In this document: one piece after another, positions 58,769 to 64,000 of the stretch
Layout: every line of letters starts with the position of its first letter
Position numbering within the stretch: the stretch's first letter is position 1
Assembly (NCBI GenBank): GCA_026225945.1
Contig: JAMJFZ010001258.1
Location: forward strand, 5,202,501 to 5,266,500
From: Cricetomys ansorgei
Lineage: Eukaryota > Chordata > Mammalia > Rodentia > Nesomyidae
DNA: 64,000 bases
Direction of reading: 5' to 3'
The notes under the pieces: model-generated
Told to the model about the DNA's origin: nothing
Databases searched by the model: none
What the model saw: only the letters and a program-made list of their open reading frames with translations
Program-made: the position numbers and the translations under genes

Positions 58769-61700
58769 TCTCTAGGTAATTCTAATGTTCTGAAAGTTGA
58801 GAGAACCCTGGCTCTAAATCATGGGAGGCCAGAGGCTTCCATGAGGTAAAGCTGCTATCAAAAACAACAACAACAAAGAGTTATAAAGACACTGATCTTT
58901 TCACACTGTCCTTAAGGACCAAGAACCTTGCCTGGCTGCCCTGCCCTGACAAATGGCATTAAACAGCAATTACAGAAGCAAGCTCCTAGTACTCAGAGGA
59001 AGTCCAACTCCATTCTCCACACTCCTGTGGTGGGGTATGGTCAGAGTCGACCAGAGAACCAGCACCCATGTGCAATGTAAACTGACTCATGCTCATCTTT
59101 CCCGGTCTCCTTAATTACCTAAAAGAAGAATAGCCTGAGCTCCAGAGCAGGCTGGGAAAGCCTTTCATCTCTCCCTCAAGGCTCCCCCGGGGAGCCGCAA
59201 CAGGTTTTCTTAAGTGTATGAAAGGATCTGCCCAGGAATGCTATCTTTAATTTACCATCCTCTGAGGAACATGAACTGAGAAGCAAAACAAACTTGACAA
59301 TGGCCCTTTACAGTTTTAAGCACAGACAAAAATGGAGACCTTGCCAGCAAAGTCACGTGGCCACTGGCTGGATGGGGAGGGCAGCAATCTCTCCCTCAGG
59401 GGAGCCACTTTCTGGGAGCATTTCCTTGCTGCCCAGGCTGGGTCCCCGAGCTTAAGAGAACCCATCCCCAGAGGTTATCATCTTGTCTTTCCTAATGAGC
59501 TTCCACACGGCCTGGTCCGCTGGTGGCAGGAGACACCTGCCCCACAAGGTGACAGATGGACATGTACAATGAGTGCTGTTGGGTCTTCAGGGCCAAACAC
59601 ATGGAAGATTTGTGCCGACCACTTTGATAAGGAAGTGGTCGGGATTTGCAGGAACCTTACAGGAAGTAACTCAACTCAGAAAACACGTGGGCTTCCCCGG
59701 GCCAGTTCCGGCATCCAGCTGGGAAAGGAGTGGCATTCTGAAGCAGGACTCTGGGTACACATGTGCAAAGTGGAGGGGAGGCCACAGGACAGAAGCCAGA
59801 CTTAGCTCTCCTGGCTGTGCATAGAGACGGCCGCACTATGCCGTGAGCGGGAGTGAGCACTCACAGTGCACCTGGCCAGCAGTCAGCCAGCCTCGGGAAC
59901 AGAAGGATAAGCACTGCAATGTCAGGCACCCCAAATTATGACTCCCTAAAGGAGAGGGGGAAGGAAAAGCAGTTTCCCCATGCATAGTACCACCAATGGT
60001 GGTTTTAATTTGAATATGTTAAAAAAAAAAAAAAAGAAAGAAATTACAGCACAGCAAACCTGCAGTTTCCCAAAAGGCAAGGATTACAGACAGGCTGAGA
60101 TAAACGAATCAAATCCTTGAATACATCAAACGGTAACAGCCCAGGTGGCACAGAGCTAAGCCAAAGATCATCCAGGGGTGTTCCCAGGAGGAGAAACACT
60201 GAAGAAATCCAGGGGGCATTCTGGCTCACGGTGATGTCAGACTTCAGACTCTGCAGAAAGAGGAAGGTACGGGACATCATCCCAGAGAGACGGGTGAGGG
60301 GAAGTGATGCGCATGGTCATCTAAGGCATTCTGGATACATCCCAGAAAAGTGCCCATGTCGCACACGAGGAGAATGACCATCCCCAGCTGTGTCTGGGAC
60401 AAGGGTGTTTGAAAACCACTCCAACGCAGCTTCGGAGGAAGATCTAAGGCGTAGCGTTAAAGAAAACGTGAAACTGAGCAAACCCCAGACAAGCTCTGTC
60501 AGGACTGGGGCCACGGAGCCCAAGGGTTGCTTTCACTTTCGCTCTCCGTGTAATTCACTTTCTAGTTCTCAGGAGCCACGCAGCCTGCTCAGTCCGCTTT
60601 GCTGGATCCCACCGGAGTTTAGAAGCATCCCGTTAAATGGGGACAGCTGATGAGATGCATAAATCGAGAGAAGGGTAGGCAGACAGCGATACCAGGATCG
60701 GGATGAAGATGCTCCCAGGATGCTGATCACTCTGAGTGCCCCCTCCTGACCAGGTCCATTCTTTGGGCTCTACAAGACCCCCCAAGCCTCTCATCAACAC
60801 CCCCCACCCATGTCTTCACGGTCCTGGGGAAAGTCAGCCCACATTCACTGGAGACGTAAATGAAGCGCATTTTCAATGTTAAGTGCACTTCCAGGAAACC
60901 AAGGTGGGATCACTGTTTACTCCAGTCCTGGAGATGCTGTCACCACACAGCACAACCTCCAGTCAAGCTATTAACTTGAACGTTGAACTTCACAGCCTGG
61001 CTGTCTTCCTCAGCCTTCCTTTTGATGTTACCTCCAAAGCAAAAGATCAAAGGCTTTGAGTGTGGTGAGGGGAAGTCCCAAGCTCTTAGCCTAGCAGCCT
61101 CTGATATATGTTAAAATCCTGGCCAAAAGAGAGCAGGCAGGAGAGGGAAGCAGCTCCTGAGAGGCCAGGGGTGGGCAGGCAGCTCACAGAACAAGGCCAG
61201 GAAAGGAATGAGGTCACCGGTGACAGAGTCACCAGGGGCACACAGTGCAGGTGCTTGGAACTCTCAATACCCCCAAGAAGGAACCAGTCTCGCCAGATGT
61301 CATACACCCTCGCCACACACCCCTACAAGAGCCAAACCCTGCTCCTAAGGGCCTTTGAATTCACTGTGAACCTCTACCCATCACCCAAGAAACCTGAGCT
61401 GACTGGGGAACTGGTGTCTTGCTGGTCCTCAGCTCAGGGAAGAAAGCTTGTTAACTGAATCATCACACCAGGTAACACATGATGGAAGCAGCCCCACCAC
61501 CACCTCAAACGTCTGAGGTGGTGGTGTGTCCCAGATGGGAAGGAAGAGGGCAGGGATGCCCCGAGGCAGCATGTACAGGGATCCAGCTCAGCAACGGAGA
61601 AGCAAGAGGTTAGAGTTACTGCACAGGCCGGTGTGGCCCAGAGTGGGCAGAGGCCAGCGACCTCATAGGGTTTCCAGCCATGGGACAGACTTGGAGCCTC

Positions 61701-63065
61701 AGACTCTGGTTCTGTAGATGAACTACAAGAGGCATATGGATAACTGTGCTCAGGATGAGGGTTCAAACAGAAAAACCAGCCTGCGGTTAGACTCGGAGAT
61801 AGACCCCTGGGAAAGAGATGGGACAGTCCTTAATCCAGATCCTGACCTGGTGCAGACGGCTGGAGGGCTGCGCACTCTGAAGTCAGTCGGATAAGCAAAG
61901 GGATGCGAGAGAAGGGAGCTCCACGTTTGGCATTCTGTTCTGGGTCTGCCCCTCCCCCACTGAACCGTATAGAGAGGACACCCGTGGATCCAGAGCACCC
62001 CACCCCTGGGCTCTGCCTGTTCACACCCCGGAGAACAGGCTGGAAATACAAAACCCAAGGTTTCAACTGAGCAAACAGACAAGCCTATCTCTGGCCCCTT
62101 TCCACTTTTAGAAACAGAAATTTGGCTAAAGCGATAAAACTGAGGAATTCTTGAGGGACGGCTCGCATTGTGGACAGACTGTGCTGTCTCCCGAGTCGCC
62201 GGCCCTCCCGGGTTCCGTTTCACCTCTCACAATAAAAAGTCTCTGAGAGGAATCAAATCCCGAAGGCCAGATGCAAACCCAGGCACTTCTTCCTCCAGGA
62301 CACCAGGAGAACATGCTTGCTCCCCTCCTGTCAGGGCTCAGCCATTTCCCAGGGAGCCCTCCTCTTTGAGGAGAGCCTGCATCAGGCCTGGCTGTTCTTG
62401 AACAGCTCTTTGGTGTGTAGACAACGGCGAGGGGCCCAGGAGCTTGAGGGGAACAAACTAAACTGAGGAGTCACCAACCACAGACCAAAGCCCTTCCCAG
62501 CTCACCTGGGCTTCCCTGCCCTTCTCGCTGCCCAGGCATCTCTGGGTCACATAATTGACACTGAGGGAATGATTTATTCGCTGTTCCCCAACCCACCAGG
62601 AATTCCTGGGACAAGTGTGGCAGTTCCATACCAAACCCTCGTGCAATCCTGGGGGCAGGGAGGGGAGGACAGAGAGAGCGTGCACTGGTGAACCCGTGTG
62701 CTCTGTTAGAGGGTCACCTGGAGAAAAGGGGTTTCTAAAGGACAGAGCAGAGGCTAGCAAGCCACAGCCGTGATGGACACAGCAGAAAGTAAAATGGAGC
62801 CAGTCTAAGCTCTCTCATTCACTGTGAGAATACTAAGAAGTAGAGAGATGCTACACCCACACCATTCCCTTATGGCTGGGGGCAACGGCAGACCCGCTCT
62901 GAGCAGTTCTAAGAGCCAACCTTTCTCCCCAAGACAGCACCACAACTCACACCATGACAACGGTTGGGAGGGAGGAAGGGTCTCACCACTGGCAACTTCA
63001 TAATGCACCACCAGACACAGTGACCCAGGGCCAGGCCACAAACACCAGCTCAAACACTAAGATCC
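58769..63065. other. Unique intron sequence, 4.3 kb
   Basis: An A-run lies at 60019-60044, a possible MER5-like 3' end near 60330-60422 (TTTGAAAACCACTC), and a TCF-type site at 61044 (listed). No young SINE was seen. A 157-codon plus frame (59332-59805) and others have no recognised domain. Confidence 0.5.
61044..61060 (+). promoter_or_regulatory. Candidate TCF/LEF binding site pair
   Basis: AGATCAAAGG, the strong TCF/LEF response element, is followed without a gap by CTTTGAG, a second core in the opposite orientation. It lies in repeat-free intron of a gene that encodes a TCF. Binding is inferred from sequence only. Confidence 0.4.
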
Positions 63066-63226
63066 TCACTCACCCATCTATCCATGGATCCATGCATCCA
63101 CCCACTCATCCACCTACCCACCCACTCATCCATCCATCCACCCACTCATCCACCCACCCATTTATCCACTCTCCCCTACACCCACCCACCCGTCCACCCA
63201 TCTACTCACACTTCCATCCATGGTTG
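63066..63226. repeat. (CATC/CACC)n minisatellite-like tract
   Basis: Imperfect CCATCCACCCACTCAT units over 160 bp, with no G on the plus strand over most of its length. Confidence 0.95.
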
Positions 63227-63756
63227 ACTCAACAACTTCCAGGTCCCAGGAAGTCTGTCTAGAGAATCAAAGACACCCATACCCCTCGGCTGACTTCCCT
63301 CCCATACCTCCCTCACAACCACAGAAGCTTCACACAGAAGATGTCTCCTGAGACCAGGAAGCAGGCTGACAGAGCTCAACTATGCAAAGGCCCACTCCCG
63401 ACAGTGCATTCCAGCTGTGTGCGGGAAGTTCCGTGTCCGTTGTCTTCAGACGTGTGTAAATCACAGCTGGGAGAGGAGGCATGCCACCCCAGCTCTAGAC
63501 AGGGATGCCTTGCTGTAAGAAGTGGAGCTTCTGCAAGGAGAATTCCTTCAGTGCAGCCAGAAATCTCTAGCTGGTGACCCTATTAACCTCTTGATCTGAA
63601 TGAAGGTCCAAGGGCCACGCACCGCACTTTTGACTACACATTCTGCACGAAAAGGAGAAGCAGAGGGCTATCTACCCTCGCTTCCACACCCACAGCCATC
63701 CATCACGGCTCTGGAAATACAAACGCCTGCATCCCTCATTCGTGATCTCGCGCGTT
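63227..63756. other. Unique intron sequence
   Basis: No repeat or exon was recognised. Confidence 0.5.
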
Positions 63757-64000
63757 CTGAAGGTTCAGTGACCCGCAGGCCGTGGTCTGAAAATGTTATA
63801 TGAAAAATTCCAGAAATAATTTCTAAGCCCTAAATAACTTTTACAATACAGTATTATTATGATTATTGTTTTACTATTGTCATTGTACCTAATTTGTAAA
63901 TTAAACTTTATCAGGTGTGCACTATAAGGAATACAGAGTAGTGTCTGTCGGGTTAGTACTTAGCACTGGGCACAGATCTGGGTACACACTGGCCTAGGAC
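63757..64000 (+). mobile_element. Tigger-like (TcMar) DNA transposon relic, cut by window edge
   Basis: GGTTCAGTGACCCGCAGGCCGTGGTCTGAAAATGTTATATGAAAAATTCCAGAAATAA and later TGTACCTAATTTGTAAATTAAACTTTATCA match a Tigger-group consensus closely and in order. It has no coding capacity here. Confidence 0.8.

Larger units (their letters stand above)
36128..64000 (-). other. Tcf7l2: Intron upstream of the Tcf7l2 exon (partial)
   Basis: Inferred from the exon: everything to the right of 36127 precedes the exon in gene order, so the window holds at least 27.9 kb of the intron ending at this acceptor. Directly upstream on the gene strand are a short pyrimidine tract and an A-rich stretch (CTGAATTAATTG, about 36140-36152) that could hold the branch point. 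In human the corresponding intron is long and carries the lead type 2 diabetes risk variant; that is established knowledge. I did not find the orthologous base. The 69-nt cassette exon known upstream of this exon in some isoforms was looked for by eye and not found. Confidence 0.85.

Noticed and set aside
36128..64000. Search for the 69-nt Tcf7l2 cassette exon and the orthologue of the human lead diabetes variant
   Set aside because: Neither sequence was found by eye. They may lie outside the window or have diverged; an alignment would settle it.

Overview
The window is nuclear DNA of a muroid rodent. It carries many rodent-specific SINEs (B1, B2/B3, ID and the tRNA-headed B4/RSINE1 group), long (CA)n and (GT)n arrays, and older mammalian repeats (MIR, MER5A, a MER1-group and a Tigger-like DNA transposon). 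The B1 copies fit a murid or cricetid; I cannot name the species. There are no operons, rRNA genes, CRISPR arrays or bacterial features.

Only one coding feature can be supported: a 102-bp, phase-0 exon on the minus strand at 36026-36127, with a clean AG acceptor and GTAAGT donor. Its 34 codons read through the peptide MKWPLLDVQAGSLQSRQAL and end ...SPSPAHIV. I recognise this from memory as the exon of the Wnt/beta-catenin transcription factor Tcf7l2 (TCF4) that lies between the exon 1 beta-catenin-binding domain and the HMG box. The window is therefore mid-gene intron: 36128-64000 is the intron upstream of the exon in gene order (the equivalent human intron carries the common type 2 diabetes risk signal), and 1-36025 is the downstream intron. 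Several apparent long open frames elsewhere are products of tandem repeats or SINEs.

Layout. 1-9 kb: B1 and B4-type SINEs, a 12-copy ~35-bp minisatellite (5006-5428) and a 455-bp G-run minisatellite (6615-7069). 9-18 kb: few repeats, with a repeat-poor block at 14.2-16.4 kb that looks like a regulatory island. 18-34 kb: dense SINEs, CA/TG arrays and a 14-copy two-length minisatellite (30938-31409). 34-37.5 kb: the exon in a quiet AT-rich setting, with 20 perfect GGAA repeats 79-182 bp upstream of its acceptor and an interstitial telomeric tract about 1.1 kb upstream. 39-47 kb: SINE-seeded CA/TG arrays, one about 700 bp. 47-64 kb: few young insertions, several MIRs, MER5A and Tigger-like relics, two strong TCF/LEF-type sites and a CATCCACC minisatellite.

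Points of interest are about gene regulation and genome dynamics, not a new protein system: simple-sequence tracts around a TCF7L2 exon, possible TCF self-binding sites, repeat-poor candidate enhancers, and SINE tails as seeds of large microsatellites. No clear L1 or LTR element was seen in 64 kb. All identifications are by eye. SINE subfamily names and repeat edges are approximate, and conservation statements are predictions because no alignment could be run.
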